DNA of 35,804 bases, from the NCBI GenBank assembly GCA_038230775.1, contig JBBRMQ010000010.1, forward strand, positions 1 to 35,804, written 5' to 3'. The position numbers were made by a program, and so were the translations under genes. Source of the DNA: JBBRMQ01 sp038230775 (GTDB lineage: Bacteria; Acidobacteriota; Thermoanaerobaculia; Gp7-AA8). Positions 17,628-24,162 of the stretch are shown piece after piece (the stretch's first letter is position 1; every line of letters begins with the position of its first letter). The notes beneath the pieces are model-generated. The model was given only the letters and a program-made list of their open reading frames with translations. It made no database searches and was not told the origin of the DNA.

Positions 17628-17849
17628 TCACTCTGTATGACGCACCTGGTCGCCGCTGGTTACGGCCAGGCTCCGCGCACGAGCGGCAGGAACCGCGTGG
17701 ACAAGTGGAGGATCCCAGCCGGCCTGGCGCATCATCAGTTGCGGATCGGAGAACTTCACCGCGGACCAGACGCGGCAGAGTTGCACGAGTGCCTCGGTTG
17801 AGGCTTGCAGAATGCAAAGCAAAGCGATCGCGACATGGCGAGCTCTCAT
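17628..17849 (-). pseudogene. S41-family peptidase N-terminal fragment
   Basis: The start ATG at 17849 has a perfect AGGAGG six bases upstream, followed by a signal peptide ('HVAIALLCILQASTEA'). Next comes 'LCRVWSAVKFSDPQL', then 'WDPPLVHAVPAARA', which matches the N-terminal entry of tricorn/S41 peptidases ('LWGAVKFFHP...DWDAALVRALPAVR'). Homology stops after about 60 residues, and the PDZ and protease domains are absent. It is therefore a gene truncated after its N-terminus, with the initiation signals still intact. The rest of 17559-17627 has nothing recognisable. Confidence 0.65.
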
Positions 17850-17895
17850 GCCAGGCCTCCTGCGTTCGGTGCGAACGAGTCTATGACGTACTGAC

Positions 17896-18015
17896 GAAGT
17901 GTTCGCGAAGTGTTCGCACGGTCCCCCTACGGACGACCCGGGATGTCCGCGGATGTCCCTAAGTTGTTGGGAACACGATCATCCTACGTTGTAGTAGGTT
18001 GTCGCGGACGGAGGG
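17896..18015 (+). repeat. Shared array arm, copy 2
   Basis: Opens with a perfect tandem 11-bp repeat GAAGTGTTCGC (17896-17906 and 17907-17917). A second repeated motif follows (GGATGTCCGC, then GGATGTCCC), then TAAGTTGTTGGGAACACGAT, running directly into tRNA fragment F. It has the same order and spacing as copies 1 and 3. Confidence 0.8.
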
Positions 18016-18066
18016 ATCACCTTCACACGGTGGGGGTCAGTGGTTCGAGTCCGTTAGCGCCTACCA
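18016..18066 (+). repeat. tRNA-Val 3' fragment F
   Basis: 51 bp from ATCACC through CCA with anticodon loop TTCACAC. The T stem is AGTGG/CCGTT (two wobble pairs). Confidence 0.88.
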
Positions 18067-18081
18067 ATCCGTAAATTCCTC

Positions 18082-18119
18082 ACGCCGCTCACGTGGACGA
18101 AAGAAGGAGCGGCGTTTTT
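18082..18119 (+). terminator. Terminator hairpin following tRNA fragment F
   Basis: ACGCCGCTC (18082-18090) pairs with GAGCGGCGT (18107-18115), followed by TTTT. Same family as the hairpins after the intact tRNA and fragment E. The remaining bases to 18216 hold nothing recognisable. Confidence 0.85.
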
Positions 18120-18216
18120 CATTGCGAAAAACGCCAGTGCTGTTCACCTACGTGCTCACCGAGTCCTGATTCGGTCCGCGACAACTGCAGAGCCTCAGCA
18201 GAATTCGCCGGAGAAT

Positions 18217-18615
18217 CTACTCGATGCCGTCCACGGTTCCGTGGAGCGCGAACCACTGCTTGTCGTTGGACCCGTACCCGTACATCCGTTTGTCTCTCAG
18301 GTTCAGGATCACTGTCAATGTGTGGCCGGATGCGGCGAGATATGAAATCGCGTACACATCATCGGCGACGCGCGCCGCGCTGTACTTCTTCTCCTCACCG
18401 GACCCGCCTTTCATCGGTCCATCGAGCACGCGCCAGACGAGCGATCCATCCTGGCGGAACGTGTGCTCGAACGAGGCCGGTATCGGCCCATCGGTGAACG
18501 TCCATCGGATCGTCTTCCCTCGAACGGGATCGCTGGTGATCGGATTGTCGGCCATGGTCACCTCCAGTACTGTCGTGATTAGGATGAGAAATGCCGCTAC
18601 CACCGTGACACGCAT
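18217..18615 (-). CDS. Small MoaF-like beta-barrel protein, with two plausible starts
   Basis: 132 residues from ATG 18615. The first 20 are a hydrophobic segment ('VTVVAAFLILITTVLEV'). The mature part ('GKTIRWTFTDGPIPASFEHTF', then 'VYAISYLAASGHTLTVILNL') resembles the MoaF/lipocalin-like fold, in which a small barrel binds a ligand; the ligand is unknown. A second in-frame ATG at 18555 skips the hydrophobic segment and has its own GGAGG five bases upstream. The first start has GGAGG six bases upstream, overlapping the end of the TetR gene. Exported and cytosolic forms are therefore possible. It forms a two-gene operon with the TetR regulator, which probably controls it. Confidence 0.7.
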   Translation of the reverse strand: MRVTVVAAFLILITTVLEVTMADNPITSDPVRGKTIRWTFTDGPIPASFEHTFRQDGSLVWRVLDGPMKGGSGEEKKYSAARVADDVYAISYLAASGHTLTVILNLRDKRMYGYGSNDKQWFALHGTVDGIE

Positions 18616-18618
18616 TGA

Positions 18619-19179
18619 CTACCTCCCACGCGCCGCGGCGATGAGCCACTCCGCGGCATCGATGAACGGCTGCCCACTCCGTTGGGCACGGCCGAGGATG
18701 AACGCACCCTCGATCGCGCAGATGATCGCTACGGCGAACGAGCGGCGTTTTCGCCGCGTCTGGCCCGGCAGGTGTGGAGCGATTGAATCAGTCCAACTGG
18801 TCAGGATCTCGTCGCAAATCTGGCGTAGCGCTTCGTCTTTGGCGTCGAGATCGAGGAGCACGGCGCCGATGGCGCAGCCTCTTTGCGCGCCTTGTTGCTG
18901 AAACGACTTTGCCGCGCCTCGGAAAAAGGCGCGCAGCCGCTGTTCGACAGGCCTTTTCTGCGCGAACGCGCTGCCGAGCATGCGCCGCACCTTCTCGCCG
19001 TGAATGCGTAGAGCCTCAGACGCGAGCTGGTTCTTCCCGCCTGGAAAATGGTAGTAAATCGAGCCGATCGGCGCGCCGCTCCGGCTGACGACCTGCTGGA
19101 TCCCGGCGCTGGTGAGTCCCTGCTCCCGCAAGAGGGTCTCTGCTGCGTCGAGCATTCGTTCGCGGCTCGTGAGCTTCAT
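18619..19179 (-). CDS. TetR/AcrR-family transcriptional regulator
   Basis: 186 residues with a TetR helix-turn-helix at about 18-50 ('QGLTSAGIQQVVSRSGAPIGSIYYHFPGGK'; 'SIYYHFPGGKNQL' is diagnostic) and a helical ligand-binding domain. It resembles the LmrA/YxaF branch. It binds DNA as a dimer and is probably an autorepressor through the palindrome in its own promoter. The downstream MoaF-like gene starts 3 bases after the TetR stop, so the pair should respond to the same inducer. Confidence 0.93.
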   Translation of the reverse strand: MKLTSRERMLDAAETLLREQGLTSAGIQQVVSRSGAPIGSIYYHFPGGKNQLASEALRIHGEKVRRMLGSAFAQKRPVEQRLRAFFRGAAKSFQQQGAQRGCAIGAVLLDLDAKDEALRQICDEILTSWTDSIAPHLPGQTRRKRRSFAVAIICAIEGAFILGRAQRSGQPFIDAAEWLIAAARGR

Positions 19180-19190
19180 CGTCTCGCGAC

Positions 19191-19218
19191 TATATAGAAC
19201 GTTCTACTGAAGTGTCAA
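19191..19218 (-). promoter_or_regulatory. Consensus promoter with a TetR operator in the spacer
   Basis: On the minus strand, TTGACA (19218-19213) and TATATA (19196-19191) are separated by 16 bases. The perfect 12-bp palindrome TAGAACGTTCTA (19195-19206) lies in the spacer and touches the -10. The predicted transcript starts only 4 or 5 bases before the TetR ATG at 19179 and no Shine-Dalgarno is visible, so the mRNA is near-leaderless. Confidence 0.85.
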
Positions 19219-19273
19219 GCGGATCGCCACACCGGCCCATGCTGGTGATTGAGGCGCAGATGACGTCGTGTCG

Positions 19274-19323
19274 TCACCCTCAAACGGTGGGATCAACGGT
19301 TTCGAGTCCGCTAGCGCCTACCA
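19274..19323 (+). repeat. tRNA-Val 3' fragment G (decayed)
   Basis: The TCACC/GGTGG stem is retained but the anticodon loop is mutated to CTCAAAC. The T arm has an extra T, and the 3' acceptor strand and CCA are intact. It is followed by the left arm (ACGCCGCTCA) of the shared hairpin with no right arm. This is the most degraded full-length copy. Confidence 0.75.
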
Positions 19324-19394
19324 CTTCTCAACGCATTCACGCCGCTCATGTTCCTTGCTGAAACATCACGTTCCCGCGCGCGTAACTTCAGGTC

Positions 19395-21242
19395 ATGCCC
19401 AAGTCACGCTTCAGGCGCCGCGCGTGTGCGCTGGCGATGATTCTCCTCACGTCCGCATGCCGATCGGTCACGCCGGCGCCGGACCGCTTCTCAGAGATCG
19501 AGCGCATCCTCACGCAGCAGCGCGCCGAGCAGCACATCCCCGGCCTCGCGTTCGTGATCGTGCGCGATGACAAGGTCGTCTACGCCAGCACGCAAGGCAT
19601 GCGCGACATCGAGCACAAACTGCCGGTGACTGCTGACACCGTGTTCCCGATCGGCTCGTGCACGAAAGGGTTCACATCGATGGCCATCGCGCTCGCCGCA
19701 GATCGTGGATTGCTTTCGCTCGGCGATCATCCGCGAAAGTTTCTGCCGTATTTTCGGATGGCCGATGCGGAGGCGGATGCGCAGGTGACACTGCGCGACA
19801 TGCTCAATCATCGCACGGGCCTGAAAGCGTATGCGGATCTCGCCGCGGAACCGGGCGTGCTGTCACGTGAGGACTACGTGCGAGCGGCGACGGCGGCGAG
19901 GCCGGCCGCGAAGTTTCGAAGTGCGTTTCAGTACTCGAATGCCATGTACTCCGCAGTCGGCGAAATCGTCGGCAAAGCCAATCAATCCACGTGGGAGCAC
20001 GTCGTCCAGGCGCAGATCTTCGATCCGCTCGGAATGACCTCGAGCACGACGTCCGCGCAAACCGCTACGACGCTCCCGAATCATGTGACCGGATACGTCT
20101 ATTCGATCGGCTCGCAGCAGTTTCGCGCCGTGCCGCCGCCGCGCAGTCTCGAAGCGCTCGCGCCGGGAGGGAACGTCGCTTCGTCCATGCATGACATGGC
20201 GCAGTGGCTGCGCATGCTCACCGGCAACGGCAACTTCGGCGGGCGTCCATTCGTCTCGCCGGAGATGTTTCGCGAGCTCACGACGCCGTTGACTCCGATC
20301 AGCGCCACGACTTCCTACGCGCTCGGATGGGCGACGCACGACTGGAACGGACTGCGCGTCGTCGAGCACAACGGCGGCTCGCAGGGGATCAGCGCGCTGG
20401 TGAGTTTCATTCCGGAACGCCACGCCGGCTTCGTTTTCCTCGCGAACACGTCGCCAAATTTCATGACGAAAGTCGGGAACGCCGGCAGGTTGCTCTGGCC
20501 GCTCATTCTGAACACGCCTGCGCCGGCTGCGCAGCCGGCGGCCGCCGCACCTCCCGAAACTCCAGTGGCGACCGCTCCCATCGCGGCCGACTTTCCGCCC
20601 ATCGACTTCCTTCTTCCTCGCATGATCGACGCGATCGGCGGCGAGGCGAACTTGCGCAGGCATTCGTCCATGGAGATTCACGCGCGGAAGATCTATCAGA
20701 ACCAGGGCGTCGTCGCCGATCTCACGATTCAGGAACGCTTGCCGTCGATGCGCAACGAGAGCGAGGTGTGGACGGCGGCTGGCAAAACCATCGGCTCGCT
20801 CCGTCTCTATTTTGACTCGGTGGCCGGCGGACAGGAAACGACATTCGGTCAGGATGAGATCAACGATGAAGAGGCGAACGTTCGTGCGCGGCGCGAGAAC
20901 GCCGTTCACCCACTGGTCGACCTCACGCGGTTGTACAAGACCGTTATCGTCCGCGAGGCCGCAAAGATCGGCGAAGAGCCAACCTGGGTCGTTGAGCTGA
21001 CGCCGGAGCGCGGCGCGACATCGCGCCTGCAGGTTTCGCAACGGATCTCGAGGATCGTGCAGCGCGAAACCGTCGGCGAGACGACAACGTTCGACGATTA
21101 CCGCGACGTCGATGGTGAGATGGTCCCGTTCCACACCACGATTCACGATTCACTCGGCGAAACGACCATCGACGTGACATCGGTCCGATTCAACGTGTTG
21201 ATTCCGGCGTCCGTATTTCAAGCGAGCGTGCCCGGCCGTTGA
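19395..21242 (+). CDS. Serine hydrolase lipoprotein (class C beta-lactamase fold) with a LolA-like C-terminal domain
   Basis: 615 residues. A lipobox 'LLTSAC' places the acylated Cys at 22, so the mature protein is membrane-anchored. The class C beta-lactamase/DD-peptidase motifs are complete: Ser88-x-x-Lys91 ('GSCTKGF'), Tyr180-Ser-Asn182 and His325-Asn-Gly327. After a Pro/Ala-rich linker (about 375-400) comes a second domain ('MIDAIGGEANLRRHSSMEI', ending in 'FDDYRDVDGEMVPFHT'). It resembles the LolA/outer-membrane-lipoprotein-sorting-like domains found at the C-terminus of such hydrolases. It probably cleaves a peptide or ester in the envelope; beta-lactamase activity is not implied. It is the only gene of its block and ends 22 bases before the shared arm. 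Confidence 0.88.
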   Translation: MPKSRFRRRACALAMILLTSACRSVTPAPDRFSEIERILTQQRAEQHIPGLAFVIVRDDKVVYASTQGMRDIEHKLPVTADTVFPIGSCTKGFTSMAIALAADRGLLSLGDHPRKFLPYFRMADAEADAQVTLRDMLNHRTGLKAYADLAAEPGVLSREDYVRAATAARPAAKFRSAFQYSNAMYSAVGEIVGKANQSTWEHVVQAQIFDPLGMTSSTTSAQTATTLPNHVTGYVYSIGSQQFRAVPPPRSLEALAPGGNVASSMHDMAQWLRMLTGNGNFGGRPFVSPEMFRELTTPLTPISATTSYALGWATHDWNGLRVVEHNGGSQGISALVSFIPERHAGFVFLANTSPNFMTKVGNAGRLLWPLILNTPAPAAQPAAAAPPETPVATAPIAADFPPIDFLLPRMIDAIGGEANLRRHSSMEIHARKIYQNQGVVADLTIQERLPSMRNESEVWTAAGKTIGSLRLYFDSVAGGQETTFGQDEINDEEANVRARRENAVHPLVDLTRLYKTVIVREAAKIGEEPTWVVELTPERGATSRLQVSQRISRIVQRETVGETTTFDDYRDVDGEMVPFHTTIHDSLGETTIDVTSVRFNVLIPASVFQASVPGR

Positions 21243-21263
21243 ATCCGTGTCTTTCAGATCGTG

Positions 21264-21374
21264 TAAGTGTTCGCGGAGTGTTCGCGCAGTCGGACGACCC
21301 GGGATATCCGCGGATATCCCTAAGTTGTTGGGACCACGATCATCCTGGGGTGTACTAAGTTGTCGCCGACCGTG
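21264..21374 (+). repeat. Shared array arm, copy 3
   Basis: Opens with a tandem AAGTGTTCGC/GAGTGTTCGC repeat (21264-21285). The pair GGATATCCGC, GGATATCCC and the segment TAAGTTGTTGGGACCACGAT follow, ending at tRNA fragment H. It matches copy 2 closely along its length. Confidence 0.78.
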
Positions 21375-21427
21375 GCATCACCTTCACACGGTGGGGGTCG
21401 CCGGTTCGGGTCCGTTAGCGCCTACCA
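21375..21427 (+). repeat. tRNA-Val 3' fragment H
   Basis: 53 bp from GCATCACC to the CCA with anticodon loop TTCACAC. The T arm has drifted (GCCGG, loop TTCGGGT, CCGTT) and pairs less well. No terminator hairpin follows. It is the rightmost partial copy. Confidence 0.85.
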
Positions 21428-21437
21428 TCTCTCAGCC

Positions 21438-23123
21438 TCACTTCAGCCTCAGCTCGACAATCTGACCAGCATCCGTCTTGAGCGTCGCACCGTCCGGGCC
21501 GACGGACTGCACCGTCGACTCGTGGAGACGCGTGCCGGGCTCGAGGATCCACACCTTCTTCAGCGGGCCGAACGTGTATGCCTTCCAACTGCCTTTCGCA
21601 CCGGCAACGCCGGCGAGCGTAAGGTCGGTGGCCGACACATCGTCCAGACGCTGCGGGCGAGCCGCCCATTGCCGATCAGTCGTCACGGCGTGCGCAAGCT
21701 CGCAGGCGTCGACCGCCGCGGCGTCGACCACGCCCTTCGGGCCGACGTAGATCTTGTCCTCAACAATCTTGTATCGCTGGCCGGCGGTCGCGATGAGATT
21801 CGCCATCGCCTCATCCCACCGAACGTCCTTCAGGAATACGCTGACTCTCACGCTTGCATCACGCTGCAGCCGGACGTTCATCTGCGTGATCTCGTGAAAG
21901 AGACACATGATGTCGGGTAGCGACGCATCGTGCAGCAGTAAGGTGACCGGTTCGCCCTCCCACTTCTGCCCGCGAAACTTCACCGCTGGCTCGCTGGACC
22001 CCACGCGGTGAACGTGACCGTCGCTGATCGTCAACCCCGAGCCGCGCAACTGTTTGAGGATTTCGGGAACGGTTGCCTTCTCCGCCGTCACGTTGAACCG
22101 GCGGTCGATCCCACCGTCGACGACGAAGTTCTCTGACGACACGTCGTGCAGCGCGTTGAACAGCGTTCCGGCATCCGCATCGCGCAGCCGGAGCGTGATT
22201 CCGCCGGCATCCTCACGCCGCACTGCGATGTCTGACGGGACGAGCGACTTCGTCTTGCAGATCGCCGCCGCACCTTCGTCGAAGATGCCGTTGTCGAGGA
22301 CGACCTCACTCGCCTGCTCCTTCGCGGTCAGACGCGCGGTCGCCGTGAACGCGCTGCATCCTCCCGCAGGATTCACATTCAGGTTCTCGATCTCGAAACC
22401 GGACTTCTGCAGCGCGGCGCGAACCGCGTCGACATGCTTCAATCCGAGGGCCATGCCGGTAAACGTGGTGGGGGCGCCGGCGCGGATACTCGTCATGGCG
22501 ACCGCCGACGTCTCGAGTGCGTGCGCAACAGCGGCGAGCGCATTGATCATGTTCGCGCCGTTGAAGCGCGCGACGATCCGGTTGAAGGACGCGAGCGCGG
22601 TCCGCTCGCGTTGCAGCATTTCGCTCTCCGCGGCGAGGATCTGCCTGTACACATCGTCGCTCGACGACGCGGGCTTCTTGGTCAGCGGTACCACCGAGCG
22701 CGCCGGGAACACCGGGTACACGATGCGCGCGCTGAACGCCACCACCCCGCCGGGCGCGGCGTCCATGTTCAGCCGATCGATGCCGACGGCGCCGAAGAGC
22801 GTGATGCGGTGTAGGAATTGCTGGAGTTTCTGGTAGGAGTCCCGGCCCGAGACGTCGATGCGCCGAAGCTCGACGCCGTCGATCGCCTCGTTCTCCGCGG
22901 TCGCGAACGCCACCTCAATTCGCGACAGCCCCGCATCCTTCGCCTCGGCTCTCAGGGCCGCTTCCGTCGCGGCTGCATCCGCGCCGAACGGCACCCGGAG
23001 TTTCGCTTCTTCGATCTGGGTCTCGATCGCGATGAGCTGTCCGCGCGTCTCTTCGACCTCTTTCTGCAGAGGCGGGTCAGCGACGATCAGCGCCAGTGCT
23101 GCTGACGCAATGAGAAGACTCAT
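21438..23123 (-). CDS. Fused periplasmic pilus/secretion protein (PilO-like, secretin-type N domains, PilP-like)
   Basis: 561 residues with an N-terminal signal-like segment. Residues about 18-45 are a coiled coil followed by 'RIDVSGRDSYQKLQQFLHRI', as in PilO. At about 335-470 are two STN-like units, as found in secretin N-termini: 'NFVVDGGIDRRFNVTAEKATVPEILKQL' and 'RVSVFLKDVRWDEAMANLIATAGQRYKI'. The final 60 residues ('LTLAGVAGAKGSWKAYTFGP', then 'VQSVGPDGATLKTDAGQIVEL') match the PilP beta-domain. In type IV pilus systems these functions sit on separate proteins that align the inner-membrane platform with the PilQ secretin. No other pilus gene is in the window, so it may serve a remote apparatus or be an orphan. 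Confidence 0.6.
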   Translation of the reverse strand: MSLLIASAALALIVADPPLQKEVEETRGQLIAIETQIEEAKLRVPFGADAAATEAALRAEAKDAGLSRIEVAFATAENEAIDGVELRRIDVSGRDSYQKLQQFLHRITLFGAVGIDRLNMDAAPGGVVAFSARIVYPVFPARSVVPLTKKPASSSDDVYRQILAAESEMLQRERTALASFNRIVARFNGANMINALAAVAHALETSAVAMTSIRAGAPTTFTGMALGLKHVDAVRAALQKSGFEIENLNVNPAGGCSAFTATARLTAKEQASEVVLDNGIFDEGAAAICKTKSLVPSDIAVRREDAGGITLRLRDADAGTLFNALHDVSSENFVVDGGIDRRFNVTAEKATVPEILKQLRGSGLTISDGHVHRVGSSEPAVKFRGQKWEGEPVTLLLHDASLPDIMCLFHEITQMNVRLQRDASVRVSVFLKDVRWDEAMANLIATAGQRYKIVEDKIYVGPKGVVDAAAVDACELAHAVTTDRQWAARPQRLDDVSATDLTLAGVAGAKGSWKAYTFGPLKKVWILEPGTRLHESTVQSVGPDGATLKTDAGQIVELRLK

Positions 23124-23250
23124 GCACTCAGTTCCCGTGTGGAGAAGCCCGAAAATAACACGAACTCTGCAGGATCAGGGTCACTCGATTGAAGCGGAGT
23201 CGATGTGTTCCTCGAGACGGCTTCGTTATCCGTCCGTTGAGACGTCACAA

Positions 23251-24162
23251 CTATTTTCGGAGCGGATGCTCACGAAAGAAAGCCCACATCTGACCGGTGG
23301 CGTCGATGCTGCGGCTGGTCGTTCCGGCGAACCACACCGGAAGTTGCTGGCCGCCGGGCCAGGTGTGCCCGCCGCCGCGAATGGTGTAGAGCACGACGGT
23401 CGCGTCGTGCGCACAGCGTACGTATTGGCGGCGGGTGACATCGGCCGTCACCGCTGCGTCGATCGGCATCGGTTCGCAACGGTTTCGATGAGCCCAATTT
23501 CTCGTCCACACCGGAATCGCCGGAAGATTGGGCGCCACCCACGACGATCCGCCGTCGTAAAGCGCGAACGAATCCGCGGTGCCGTGAAACGCAATCATCG
23601 GAACGGGTCGACGTTCCGTGCACCAGCTCCACGGCTGCGTCTGCGCAGCTCCCACCATCCCGACAGCCGCGATCCGGTCGGGCATCATGCACGACAGCAC
23701 AAAGGCCATCCCTCCGCCATTGGAAAAGCCGTTGGCGTAGATCCTGTCCCGGTCGATGTTGTAGGCCGCCTCGAGCTTGTCGATCAGCTCCGAGATGAAG
23801 CGGACGTCCTTCGTCAAACCGCTCTCCAGCCCCACCCGCCACACCCTCGGTCCCGCCGTCGTGAGACCCGCCGGATACACGACGATGCACCCTTCCCTTT
23901 CGGCCACACCGTTCCACTCGCTCAGTTCCATTTGCTGCCTTGGCGACATGCTCGCTCCATGCATACTGATCACGAGCGGCGCCGGCCGCGAGCGGTCGTA
24001 GCTGCGCGGGATGTACAACAGGTACTCACGCTTCTCGCCGGACGAGACGAGCGCGCCGTTGTTTCGATTGTGGACGTAATCAGAGGCTGCCTCGATCGCG
24101 GTCAGGACGAGAGGCAGACCGATGATGACCGCAACCACTCCGATGAATGTCCTCCTGTTCAT
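23251..24162 (-). CDS. PHB-depolymerase-like / LpqC-type secreted esterase
   Basis: ATG 24162 is chosen because it overlaps the upstream stop as ATGA and opens on a signal/anchor segment ('FIGVVAVIIGLPLVLTAI'). The 303-residue alpha/beta hydrolase has 'PAPLVISMHG' (oxyanion region), the nucleophile Ser147 in 'GFSNGGGM', an acid near 'AFHGTADSFALYDGG', and the catalytic His in 'GGGHTWPGG'. This order is typical of the esterase/PHB-depolymerase (LpqC) family. The substrate is probably a polyester, or feruloyl or acetyl esters outside the cytoplasm. It is the last gene of a short operon with the membrane protein upstream. Confidence 0.85.
   Translation of the reverse strand: MNRRTFIGVVAVIIGLPLVLTAIEAASDYVHNRNNGALVSSGEKREYLLYIPRSYDRSRPAPLVISMHGASMSPRQQMELSEWNGVAEREGCIVVYPAGLTTAGPRVWRVGLESGLTKDVRFISELIDKLEAAYNIDRDRIYANGFSNGGGMAFVLSCMMPDRIAAVGMVGAAQTQPWSWCTERRPVPMIAFHGTADSFALYDGGSSWVAPNLPAIPVWTRNWAHRNRCEPMPIDAAVTADVTRRQYVRCAHDATVVLYTIRGGGHTWPGGQQLPVWFAGTTSRSIDATGQMWAFFREHPLRK

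Larger units (their letters stand above)
6050..21427. mobile_element. tRNA-Val-delimited cassette array (serial integration region)
   Basis: An intact tRNA-Val(CAC) is followed by seven partial copies of its 3' half in the same orientation (9205, 10466, 14858, 16667, 18016, 19274, 21375). Each separates a short block with one or a few unrelated genes. The partial copies start around the anticodon stem and, where complete, run to the encoded CCA. That is the geometry left when tyrosine integrases recombine at tRNA anticodon-loop sites. Three copies carry a common upstream arm of 110-120 bp, and several share a downstream hairpin. Two integrase relics lie next to copies. Array structure is seen; serial integration is inferred from known tRNA-targeting islands. 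No intact integrase is present, so the array looks immobile unless helped in trans. Confidence 0.75.

Noticed and set aside
9205..21427. The regularly recurring tRNA pieces as a CRISPR-like array or as functional split-tRNA halves.
   Set aside because: Spacing is kilobases, not tens of bases, and no cas genes occur. There is no matching set of 5' halves, and several copies are mutated in the anticodon or acceptor.
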